A stretch of DNA of 20,999 nt from Gammaproteobacteria bacterium (GTDB lineage: Bacteria; Pseudomonadota; Gammaproteobacteria; Comchoanobacterales; Comchoanobacteraceae): contig JAQWRO010000064.1 of assembly GCA_029243665.1 (NCBI GenBank), forward strand, positions 1 through 20,999. Direction: 5' to 3'. The notes below the pieces were generated by a model that worked only from the letters and a program-made list of their open reading frames with translations, did no database searches and was not told where the DNA came from. Below, in pieces: positions 8,087-16,081 of the stretch (position 1 is its first letter; each line of letters begins with the position of its first letter). A program made the translations under genes and the position numbers.

Positions 8087-9142
8087 TTAAAGGTTGTTGG
8101 GGCCTTTGGTTGGCGATAATCCAACAAACGCACCGATTTGTTGAAACATGCTAGCGCTTTGCATCATAGGGTTAGATGTATCTACAATGTCTCTGGCAAG
8201 GGCCAGTCGTTCTTCTTTGTCTGTTTGTGAGTCTTTATGTTGATCTAAAGCAAGTATGGTTTGCGTAGATAAATGATGAATGTCTAAAATAATATTACTT
8301 TGTTTGAATTGTGGGCTCACGCTGACATCTGTGTTTTCAGTCGCTTGTGCTCTAACGGCTGCATTTTGAATTTTTTGAATAATGTCAGCTAAATATAGAT
8401 TCTTTCGCTCAAGGTTTTTTATGGTTTGTTCACTGAGTTGAGAATAACGATGATAATTATGAGGCGTTGCACTTATTTTCAATAATAAGCCTTTTAAAGC
8501 AGCATAATGTTGTCCATTGATATTGACTTTGCCGCCATGGTCCCTGAGGGCTTTACTAAAGTCATCAAGTGCATATTTTATTTCATAAAGGTCTGCTTGG
8601 TTATCGGGAAGGTCCCGAACAACTTTTTTGATGGCTTCAGATAATTCAGAAACAATTCTTGCAGATTGAGAATCTTTTGTCGCATGGTCATTTAAAACGG
8701 TTTTAACGCTTTCCAGCTATTTATGAAGCGTATCATTTTGCTCGAGTAGATCGCTGGTTTCCTCTCTTTTTTGACGAATTGTTTCACCATTAGATGCAAT
8801 GGTTTCATTTAGAGATTGAATTTTTTGACATCCTAGGACTTGCTTATGACGACAGCTTTCAGCATGTGAGATATACTTTATTGTTTCAAAAAAATCTTGA
8901 ACGATAAAATATTGAATAACACCAACAAATGATAATGCTAAAAAAATGTTCTGCATCAATACTAAATTAAAGTAAGTAGCATAAAAGAGTCCGCCAATGG
9001 GTGTGATTAGAAAGCACAGTGAGAAAATAAATAAAAGATTTTGTGACCAAGGTGATTTTGCCATAATGTATGCTAACTTGGGTTTAGCACCCAATGTATT
9101 GATGGCATCAAAATTATATGTAAGCTCTTGTTCCCTTGGCAT
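8087..9142 (-). pseudogene. two-TM, helix-rich protein of unknown family, split by an in-frame amber codon
   Basis: One continuous frame from ATG 9142 to a stop at 8087-8089 is interrupted by a single TAG at 8717-8719. Start ATG 9142 (MPREQEL) has AAAGGA about ten bases upstream. The first half has a short cytosolic part, then two transmembrane helices (about residues 33-80 from this start) and a predicted coiled coil. After the TAG, 209 codons continue in the same frame without another stop, encoding charged helical sequence (LESVKTVLNDHATKDSQSAR and onward). No ATG, GTG or TTG occurs in the first 78 codons after the TAG, and the first TTG (8482) has no supporting context, so the second half is not an independent gene. 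I do not recognise the family. It is either a recent nonsense mutation or a read-through gene. It lies directly upstream of lepA. Confidence 0.72.
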
Positions 9143-9169
9143 AATCAGAGTATCCTTTCTTAATGTTAG

Positions 9170-10390
9170 ATGAAGTATAGTATAAAATTGGAAAAGCACG
9201 TGAAAAATATTTTAGATCAATTATCGAAGGCATATGAGAACTGTTACCCTGATGGTGGCTTAAAGGAGAAGCTAGAAGAAAATAGGCCGTTGGTCATTAA
9301 GTTAGGTGTTGACCCTACAAGACCAGACATCCATATTGGACACAGCATTGTCTTAAATCAATTGAGACAGTTCCAAGATTTAGGTCATAAAGTTGTATTC
9401 TTAATTGGTGACTTTACTGCGATGATAGGTGATCCCTCAGGAAGAGATGTTACTCGGCCAGCACTTGATGAAAAAACAGTTGTTGAAAATGCAAAAAGCT
9501 ATGTTGAACAAGTCAGTAAAATATTGAATCGAGAAAAGCTTGAAATCAGATATAATTCAGAATGGTTGTCAAAATTATCTCCGCAAGCAATGATTAAACT
9601 TGCCAGTTTGCAAACGGTTGCAAGAATGCTAGAGCGTGACGATTTTTCCAAGCGCTATAAAGCCAATCAATCTATTGCCATTCATGAATTTTTATATCCA
9701 TTACTTCAAGGCTATGATTCTGTTGCGCTTGAAGCTGATATAGAATTGGGTGGTACAGATCAAACCTTTAACCTATTAATGGGTAGGGAATTACAGCGAC
9801 ACTATGGTCAAAAACAACAGGTTGTCCTGACCTACCCTTTATTAGAAGGCTTAGATGGGGTTAAAAAAATGTCTAAGTCGCATGACAATATCATTGGCTT
9901 AAATGATACGCCGGAGGATATGTTTGGTAAGATGATGTCGATCAGTGATGCATTGATGTGGCGTTACATGGATTTGTTAAATCTAGATATGCCTAAAAAC
10001 ATTGATGTCTATAAAAATGATGTTGAATCTGGTGAGAATCCAAAAAACATTAAAATGGCTTTGGCCAAGGCACTGGTTAAAACATACTATGATGAGGCTC
10101 AGGCAGAACAGGCGGAAGCAGCTTTTGTATCTAGGTTTCAAAAAGGCATTATTCCTGAAGATCGCCCCGTTCACCAATTAACAAAAGAAGAATCCAAGCT
10201 ACCTGTCGCACAACTATTAAAATTGGCAGGATTAACTCAGAGTACCTCAGAAAGTTTCAGAATGTTAAAACAAAATGCAGTTAAAATTTCTGGTGAGGTG
10301 ATCACCGCCAATGAACCTATTGAGGATTTTCCTGTAATCGTGACGGTTGGCAAAAAAAGGATTATTGAATTTAAGTTATCAAACGACTAA
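9170..10390 (+). CDS. tyrS: tyrosyl-tRNA synthetase
   Basis: A class I aminoacyl-tRNA synthetase of 406 residues. The nucleotide-binding signature is HIGH (55-58, within PDIHIGHS) and the second signature is KMSKS (233-237). The tyrosine-pocket and specificity region reads YPLLQGYDS (176-184) and ELGGTDQTFNLLMGRE (192-207). An S4 RNA-binding domain fills the last 60 residues (LLKLAGL, KQNAVKISGEVI). It matches the HIGH/KMSKS subgroup typified by Haemophilus TyrS rather than the KFGKS form. Function: charging tRNA-Tyr in the cytosol. The start is uncertain. ATG 9170 has no ribosome binding site, while GTG 9200 has GGA seven bases upstream and would leave the divergent promoter outside the gene. 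It is divergent from the amber-split gene. Confidence 0.96.
   Translation: MKYSIKLEKHVKNILDQLSKAYENCYPDGGLKEKLEENRPLVIKLGVDPTRPDIHIGHSIVLNQLRQFQDLGHKVVFLIGDFTAMIGDPSGRDVTRPALDEKTVVENAKSYVEQVSKILNREKLEIRYNSEWLSKLSPQAMIKLASLQTVARMLERDDFSKRYKANQSIAIHEFLYPLLQGYDSVALEADIELGGTDQTFNLLMGRELQRHYGQKQQVVLTYPLLEGLDGVKKMSKSHDNIIGLNDTPEDMFGKMMSISDALMWRYMDLLNLDMPKNIDVYKNDVESGENPKNIKMALAKALVKTYYDEAQAEQAEAAFVSRFQKGIIPEDRPVHQLTKEESKLPVAQLLKLAGLTQSTSESFRMLKQNAVKISGEVITANEPIEDFPVIVTVGKKRIIEFKLSND
9179..9206 (-). promoter_or_regulatory. possible promoter of the two-TM gene
   Basis: On the minus strand, TTTTCA (9201-9206) and TATACT (9179-9184) have a 16-base spacer; a second TATACT lies at 9174-9179. The same bases read on the plus strand as TATAGTATAAAAT (9176-9188), a possible -10 for tyrS. 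The two divergent promoters would therefore overlap. Confidence 0.35.
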
Positions 10391-10617
10391 ATCTTATAAA
10401 CTAATGTCCAAATAAATACATATTATGATCTTTGGTGTTATTCATAAAATTTATAAGTAATTAATTTTATTTATTTGTATGCCTAATGAATGATATGTTA
10501 TAATTTGTATATTATGTATCCATGTTCTTAGTATACATACCAATCAATGCATTAATAACAAAAAGCATTCTAGTATTCTAGCAATATGCATTGAAATACA
10601 AAAAAAATTAATTAAAT
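10391..10617. other. AT-rich intergenic region before ankyrin gene 1
   Basis: No gene is visible. The region has a TATAAT at 10499-10504 and an 8-bp inverted repeat, CAATGCAT (10545-10552) and ATGCATTG (10586-10593), in what would be the 5' leader. It also has a small 6-bp inverted repeat ATGTAT/ATACAT (10514-10519 and 10533-10538). The long AT-rich leader is unlike the short leaders of the other genes here. Confidence 0.4.
10475..10504 (+). promoter_or_regulatory. candidate promoter of ankyrin gene 1
   Basis: A perfect -10 TATAAT (10499-10504) with a poor -35 TTGTAT (10475-10480), 18-base spacer. It implies a leader of about 107 bases. Confidence 0.35.
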
Positions 10618-13206
10618 ATGTTTGAATTTATGCCACATGATGAACTAATTACGAACCAACTAAGTGATGAGGAAGTTGGTCGCGAGTTATTGACTTTCTT
10701 GAATCAAGAAGATCCTTTGAACAATGATCAAATAGAAAATTTTCAAACTATATATTATCAGCTTGAAAACAAACAAATATGTAATACAGAAAACCTATCG
10801 TTGTTATCAATGGCTTGTTTGAATGGCCATTTAGCCATTGTAAAATTCTTAATTAATGCGGGTGCAAATGTTAATGAAATACGCTATACCTCTCTCGGTC
10901 GTTACATAAAAGATGCAATGTATTGGGTCAGTATGACGCCATTATTTGCATGTATTTTAGGTACTAAAAATTTGGATGTGTTTAAAGCATTAATTAATGC
11001 AGGTGCTGATATCACAACGCCAGTACAAAGTTTTATGCGGAATGATCAATTAGATGACGATGGTTTTCCTGAGCATTCAACAGCCACATTAAATAATTCG
11101 ATGGTTTTTACACCATTATCCTTGGCAATACAAACAAACCAGATTGAAATGGTTGAGCATTTACTCAAATGTTATAAAACAGAGGCGCAAAAAGTGTCTG
11201 CGATTAATGATTCAGTAGCTGACTTTCGTCAAGTTATTTTGCAAGGACAAGCCTTTGAAGATGAATACGTATTTATCCAGGGTGGGTGCCCCCTATTTTA
11301 TGCAATGGCCGCTGAAAACATCAATATGTTTAAGTGTTTAATTAAACATGACATTGATTTAAATGTAACAGGTACTTTAGAAATTTTAGACGTAAAAGTT
11401 CAAGTTAACGTGGTGCCTCAATCTTTTGCAATTCTATTAGATGATCCAGAGAGTTATTTGAAATTTTTTAAACGTTTATTATCTCCAGATGCGTTACTAC
11501 CTGTGCCTATGGCGGATTGGGTGGCGTTATATAATGATTTTGCTGATAGACTTGGTTACAATGAATCAGCATGGATAGACATGATGATACCAGTTTTAAG
11601 AAGATATGGTTTTCATACTATGCATGCGGAAGACATTCATTACCTTGGTGAAAATCGTCAATTAACATTTGAACAATTAGTAGTGTTGTGGCATGTGCAA
11701 TGGCATTTCAGTAATTATGTCATGAGTTTGCCTGATAAACCAAAGCACCATTGTAAAAAAATTGTTGCCTTGAGCTTGCCTGATAAACCAATGCACCATT
11801 GTGAAAAAATTGTTGCCTTGTATGATCATGAGGCATTTAGTTTAGAGAATAGGTTTGATCCATTGATCATGGCATGGTACGCGTCTGTACCTGAAGCCAT
11901 CGCCTTTGCTTTGCGTAATCAATTAAATCCTATGCCCTATGAAGTAATTAAAACCCTTGAATCTGAGGCTATGGTTGGTGCACAGCATAAGATGTTAGAA
12001 GCTTATCAATTACAACAAGTGCAATTTCAGAGTATGGCACTATATCCAGAATTTCTGATGCATTGTTGCGAAGTTTTACTGGGCATTGGCACGCAGTTTG
12101 AACATCAACCCATAGTAAGTGCAATGCAAGAAGCGCAACCATTAACAGATAGAACAAAAATGCTTTTGCCATACTCACAATTATTGATGTCTAAAACGGT
12201 ATTAGAAAAAACAAAAGATGTTTTAAGAAGTAAAATAGATCCAGAAAGACAGTTGTTTATCGAAAGAATTCAAAGGATTGTTTCTCAAATATTTAAATTA
12301 GAACATAAAAAAAATAAACAAAATATTACAAAAGCACTCTTAAATTTTAAAGCAGATTATCCGTGGTTATTTGACGATGAAATCAAAATTGATTACCCAA
12401 ATTACTTTTTCAGAAAAGAAGAATCTACACAATCTACATTAACCAATCCTTTGGCGGTTGCGTTTTATAAGGGGCAAATGAATTCATATTTGCCATTAAC
12501 ACTAAGCGATCTGGGTCCTCACAATGTATCATTATACACGGAAAAATTGCTCAATGTGTCTTATGGTTCTAAGCATGTTAATGTCATGCTTAATGCTTAT
12601 AATGATAATGGTCAAGCGATCCGTTACATAGATCTTTTATTTAATGAAACACTGTTGAAAAACTTGATCAACTATATTAATAACCTAGAACCTGAGAATG
12701 AGAAAAAGTATCAAATAAAACGTTTGAGAAATATGTTTTTCATATTAGCCTATCATGTCCCAAAACGTTCGGAAGACATCCAATTGCTTAAAAGCATACT
12801 CAATAAAAATCCAAAACTGTTTTATTCGGAATCAAAATTCATGATAGATTGTGCATTCTATGCACTGTACGATTTAAAATTTTGTGCAACATTTAAAAAC
12901 TCAATATTTATTGAGCATTGTAAAGGTTTAGTTGAGTTGAGTAATGTCACTTTATGGCGCCAAATCAATGAAGATGCTTTAACGATATTTAATGCAATTA
13001 AAAACCTCATGATTGAATGTTGCTTTTTTGAAAAATTAGGTTGTCATCAAATGCTTGATCGTATATTGTCGTATATCGATTTAAAGTCACTTTGCAAAAC
13101 CTATGATCAGATCCCAAAAATAAAAAAGTCAGTGATTAATACATTTTCTTTTTTTGATGAAGGGCGAGTCAATAGTCCGCCTAATAAAAGACCAAGATTA
13201 ACATAA
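10618..13206 (+). CDS. large ankyrin-repeat protein 1, putative host-interaction protein
   Basis: An 862-residue protein with no signal peptide or membrane segment. The N-terminal 250 residues hold about four ankyrin repeats: SLLSMACLNGHLAIVKFLIN AGANVN (61-86), TPLFACILGTKNLDVFKALI (107-126), TPLSLAIQTNQIEMVEHLL (165-183) and CPLFYAMAAENINMFKCLI (224-242). The remaining 600 residues are helical and match no family I recognise, but they are clearly related to the second ankyrin locus (IAFALRNQ at 428-435, DYPWLF around 580-585). A 16-residue segment is duplicated in tandem at 370-401. The protein ends in a basic tail, SPPNKRPRLT, that resembles a c-Myc-type nuclear-localisation signal. The start has no ribosome binding site; ATG 10630 is an alternative. 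In intracellular gammaproteobacteria such proteins are often secreted effectors, which is inference here. Confidence 0.85.
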   Translation: MFEFMPHDELITNQLSDEEVGRELLTFLNQEDPLNNDQIENFQTIYYQLENKQICNTENLSLLSMACLNGHLAIVKFLINAGANVNEIRYTSLGRYIKDAMYWVSMTPLFACILGTKNLDVFKALINAGADITTPVQSFMRNDQLDDDGFPEHSTATLNNSMVFTPLSLAIQTNQIEMVEHLLKCYKTEAQKVSAINDSVADFRQVILQGQAFEDEYVFIQGGCPLFYAMAAENINMFKCLIKHDIDLNVTGTLEILDVKVQVNVVPQSFAILLDDPESYLKFFKRLLSPDALLPVPMADWVALYNDFADRLGYNESAWIDMMIPVLRRYGFHTMHAEDIHYLGENRQLTFEQLVVLWHVQWHFSNYVMSLPDKPKHHCKKIVALSLPDKPMHHCEKIVALYDHEAFSLENRFDPLIMAWYASVPEAIAFALRNQLNPMPYEVIKTLESEAMVGAQHKMLEAYQLQQVQFQSMALYPEFLMHCCEVLLGIGTQFEHQPIVSAMQEAQPLTDRTKMLLPYSQLLMSKTVLEKTKDVLRSKIDPERQLFIERIQRIVSQIFKLEHKKNKQNITKALLNFKADYPWLFDDEIKIDYPNYFFRKEESTQSTLTNPLAVAFYKGQMNSYLPLTLSDLGPHNVSLYTEKLLNVSYGSKHVNVMLNAYNDNGQAIRYIDLLFNETLLKNLINYINNLEPENEKKYQIKRLRNMFFILAYHVPKRSEDIQLLKSILNKNPKLFYSESKFMIDCAFYALYDLKFCATFKNSIFIEHCKGLVELSNVTLWRQINEDALTIFNAIKNLMIECCFFEKLGCHQMLDRILSYIDLKSLCKTYDQIPKIKKSVINTFSFFDEGRVNSPPNKRPRLT
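11725..11820 (+). repeat. 48-bp in-frame tandem duplication in ankyrin gene 1
   Basis: Two adjacent 48-base units (11725-11772 and 11773-11820) differ at only three positions. They encode SLPDKPKHHCKKIVAL and SLPDKPMHHCEKIVAL. Two of the three changes alter the amino acid. Confidence 0.95.
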
Positions 13207-13457
13207 AAGATCTTTAAGAAACGCTTATGAATTAAAAAAGAGATAAAGGTAATGTTCCAAAGGCTCTTAATCCCTATGTTAAGTGTTACCTATTCGGTGA
13301 TGCCAAATAACAGCATTTATTAATCCAAGAATCGCGCAATTGCCATAGATGACCTTAATCATAGTAAAGATAAATCAATTGTTGGTTTTTCTGTAGATAT
13401 GTTAATATAATTTAAAACAAAGTGATTTTTTTAATTAAAAAAAATTGAGTTCATGGT
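13207..13457. other. intergenic region between the ankyrin genes
   Basis: No convincing gene, RNA or terminator is visible. An AAAGATCTTT palindrome follows the stop of ankyrin gene 1 but has no T tract. The only supported element is the candidate promoter at 13382-13411. Confidence 0.4.
13382..13411 (+). promoter_or_regulatory. candidate promoter of ankyrin gene 2
   Basis: A perfect -10 TATAAT (13406-13411) with TTGGTT (13382-13387) 18 bases upstream. It gives a leader of about 40 bases to ATG 13458, which has GAG (13447-13449) as a weak ribosome binding site. Confidence 0.45.
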
Positions 13458-14312
13458 ATGAAAATAAAAAAAAATAATATCAATGAAACACCTGATAGTT
13501 TTAGTGGTTTATTGGGTGGTTTCGTTGCAGAAATGGTGTCTGAAGTTAGTATTTTTGGCGATATAGAGCAAGGTAACCTATCAAAAGAAAGATTTTCTAA
13601 AAAATATAATTTTTTAGAAAGAGCTACGCTTGATGATATCAAAAATAAATCTAATTTTACCCCTTTGATGTGGGCAATTTATCATAACAAAAAAGACTAT
13701 GTGAAGGTGTTAATTGATTTGGGTGCTGATATTAACCAAATAATTAATATTCAGTTAGCATATAGAGGATTTTACGGTAAAAAATCTGTCAGTATTCCTT
13801 CATCGTCTATAAACAAATCAAATTGGATAAAATATGAGGGGCAGCATACACCTTTGATATTAGCTATTCAGTGTGGTTATAACGGTATTTTTAATTTGTT
13901 ACTTGAAAATAATCCGGATATACATAAGTTGGTTTATAACGAAGGTGGTGTTCACATGCCTTCTAGTGTTGAAGAAGAATTCTATGGTATCAATGCATTC
14001 AGTTACGCGGTGATTTTTGAAAGGGTGGAAATGGTGCAAAATCTTATTAGACATTGTCAAACGTCTGAAGAAAAGAAACGAATGCTCAATCAAAAGACAG
14101 ATGATTTTTTTGCATACAGTATGCTGGATGATGCAATATTCAGTGGTGGTTATCCATTATTTTATGCCATTAGAAGTAGTGGTGATTTTGAGGTTCTAAA
14201 AGTACTTTTAGCCAATCAAATAGATACTTCTATTAACATAAGTTTAAGTGAAGACCCAATAACAAATCTTTTTTCATCGTTTGATAGCTCAGTGATAAAT
14301 GAAGTAATATAA
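13458..14312 (+). CDS. ankyrin-repeat protein 2, N-terminal fragment of a frameshifted gene
   Basis: A 284-residue frame with ankyrin repeats at about TPLMWAIYHNKKDYVKVLID (68-87, followed by LGADIN), TPLILAIQCGYNGIFNLLL (131-149), FSYAVIFERVEMVQNLI (181-197) and YPLFYAIRSSGDFEVLKVLL (232-251). Order and spacing match ankyrin protein 1; the last repeat aligns with CPLFYAMAAENINMFKCLI there. The frame stops at TAA 14310-14312, exactly where protein 1 continues into its long C-terminal region. The continuation is found downstream in the -1 frame, so this looks like the front half of a broken gene rather than a complete protein. If translated, it would be a short four-repeat ankyrin protein. Confidence 0.7.
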   Translation: MKIKKNNINETPDSFSGLLGGFVAEMVSEVSIFGDIEQGNLSKERFSKKYNFLERATLDDIKNKSNFTPLMWAIYHNKKDYVKVLIDLGADINQIINIQLAYRGFYGKKSVSIPSSSINKSNWIKYEGQHTPLILAIQCGYNGIFNLLLENNPDIHKLVYNEGGVHMPSSVEEEFYGINAFSYAVIFERVEMVQNLIRHCQTSEEKKRMLNQKTDDFFAYSMLDDAIFSGGYPLFYAIRSSGDFEVLKVLLANQIDTSINISLSEDPITNLFSSFDSSVINEVI

Positions 14313-14350
14313 AATGCTATGCTGCACTTAATTCACGTTTTTTACAAATA

Positions 14351-16081
14351 ATGAAGATTATTGAACCATATGTCTCGGTCTTAAATGACCAAGAGGATGA
14401 TATGGATATGCTATTTCAGCTTCGTAGACATAACTTGGATAGGATACGTAAAATAAAAGATACACATTTTACTGTTTATGAACACGTGTCTTATCATCAA
14501 GATGCATATGATTGGATATTACAAAATAGTGTCGCATATTATAATTTTTCAGATCAATTTAACATCGAATATCGACATCATACTTATCCAGGCCATTTAG
14601 TGCACGCAATTTTGGCAAATCACATGAACCAACTGCATCAGAGTGTTCATGTCCCTTTTAGTAATCTAGATCTACTCCCAATTTTATTTGATGATGAAAT
14701 ATTAAACAAAGGTATGTTTTCACCTTTAAGGCTATCTATCATTGAAGACAATGAGAAAGGGATTGCTTTTTCTTTGAGAAATCAATTTAAGTCATTTGAA
14801 CCGGAAGTATTGCGGTCCATTTTTAAAGCGTCTCAAGAATATAGCCAGGATAAATTTGGTAGAACAGAATTTAAATATAGTGGCTTGTTAGATAGATATA
14901 TAGATCAACATAGGCAGTTTGATGCTTCGAATGAACACCTGATTAAAGCATGTGTTTTATCCTTATTGGGCATTGAATCTTTAGAAAAATATCAAGCGTA
15001 TGTTGATTACAGTATTTATCCTCTATGTGGTGAAGATTTTGTTTATCATTTTCCTGTTCTTGACTCAGACCGAAATCATGCATTGAGTGCACCATCAGCA
15101 CCTGTAGATTTTAGCACCTTTATTTTTGATTTTACAGACTCTTCAGACGATGAAGAGTCTGTAAATGTTCAGTCAAGCCAAGCGATGCCAATGGTGAGGC
15201 CAGAACATGTTTTAATTCCCTATGTTTTAATGTTGCAAAAAAGAGCAATATTAGAGCAGATAAGCCATCATGTTTCGTTGAATGACCCTTCATATGTAAA
15301 TCCGTTTTTGTGTCGTATCCATACATTGACGCACCAGATATTAAAACAAGAAGAAACTTTAGAGGATAAGCCAAATACAAACGCAATGCTTGAATTGGTT
15401 AGTGATTTCCCATGGTTATTTAGTGAGTCTGAAATTTTAAATAATAAGCATATATTCGATACGTATATGAAGCAACTTGATACGAATTACTTAAATAAAA
15501 CAACGGTTACAAAATATATTGTTTATTTAATGAAAAAAGAGCATGCGATATTTTTATATGATGTTGAAAAACAGTATCTGATTGCCCGTATGCTTGATTG
15601 TCAGCCAAAACATTCGTTATGGGATGAATTCCCAGGTATTCAATCAGGGCGAAATAACTTTACGACGGCCATGTCCAATATCAATCACGATATTTCTACA
15701 GACGTCCTGCCCAAAATCGTTAGTTACTATGGATCATCAATAAGTTTTTTTACATCAGAAGCGGACGTTTATGCCAAAGAGCCCGTATTCGATTTGTTAA
15801 AAATACCAGAAGCCCTTAGGGATGATTTGATCGATTTAACGAGAGTCATGATAAAAAATTGTATATTAAATGATTTTAAACAGGGCTATTGTGCGTTGAA
15901 AACAAAATATTCTATTACTTCAGAGATGAACGATATGATTATAAAATATGCAGAGTACTACCAGAGAGATGATATACTCAAATATTTACAAAAATCAAAA
16001 GACAGTGAGAAGGATTGCGCAACATCTCAAAGTTATGATCATTATTTAGAACATGCTAGTAATAAAAGATTAAGAGGGTAG
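14351..16081 (+). CDS. ankyrin-associated C-terminal region, second fragment of the frameshifted gene 2
   Basis: A 576-residue frame that lacks ankyrin repeats but matches the C-terminal two-thirds of ankyrin protein 1: IAFSLRNQ (138-145) against IAFALRNQ, DFPWLF (352-357) against DYPWLF, and a final NKRLRG against NKRPRLT. ATG 14351 has no ribosome binding site. The same frame stays open upstream to 14303 and there still encodes homologous sequence (CYAALNSRFLQIMKIIEPYV, which spans the ATG, aligns with residues 269-288 of protein 1). The ATG is therefore probably internal to the original gene. A very acidic stretch DSSDDEE lies around residues 263-269, encoded within a perfect inverted repeat. 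The C-terminal domain belongs to no family I know. The stop abuts the convergent gene at 16082 with no gap. Confidence 0.68.
   Translation: MKIIEPYVSVLNDQEDDMDMLFQLRRHNLDRIRKIKDTHFTVYEHVSYHQDAYDWILQNSVAYYNFSDQFNIEYRHHTYPGHLVHAILANHMNQLHQSVHVPFSNLDLLPILFDDEILNKGMFSPLRLSIIEDNEKGIAFSLRNQFKSFEPEVLRSIFKASQEYSQDKFGRTEFKYSGLLDRYIDQHRQFDASNEHLIKACVLSLLGIESLEKYQAYVDYSIYPLCGEDFVYHFPVLDSDRNHALSAPSAPVDFSTFIFDFTDSSDDEESVNVQSSQAMPMVRPEHVLIPYVLMLQKRAILEQISHHVSLNDPSYVNPFLCRIHTLTHQILKQEETLEDKPNTNAMLELVSDFPWLFSESEILNNKHIFDTYMKQLDTNYLNKTTVTKYIVYLMKKEHAIFLYDVEKQYLIARMLDCQPKHSLWDEFPGIQSGRNNFTTAMSNINHDISTDVLPKIVSYYGSSISFFTSEADVYAKEPVFDLLKIPEALRDDLIDLTRVMIKNCILNDFKQGYCALKTKYSITSEMNDMIIKYAEYYQRDDILKYLQKSKDSEKDCATSQSYDHYLEHASNKRLRG
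15131..15165. repeat. 14-bp perfect inverted repeat inside the coding frame
   Basis: Left arm TTTACAGACTCTTC (15131-15144) and right arm GAAGAGTCTGTAAA (15152-15165) are perfectly complementary around a 7-base loop, AGACGAT. No T tract follows, so it is not a standard terminator. It encodes the acidic segment FTDSSDDEESVN. Confidence 0.95.

Noticed and set aside
8087..8482. A separate 131-residue gene starting at TTG 8482
   Set aside because: The frame is continuous for 78 codons upstream to the amber codon and belongs to the longer gene; the TTG has no supporting ribosome binding site.
14300..14316. Programmed -1 ribosomal frameshift site in ankyrin gene 2
   Set aside because: No X-XXY-YYZ slippery heptamer is in the right phase and no clear downstream stimulatory structure is seen; a simple deletion is more likely.
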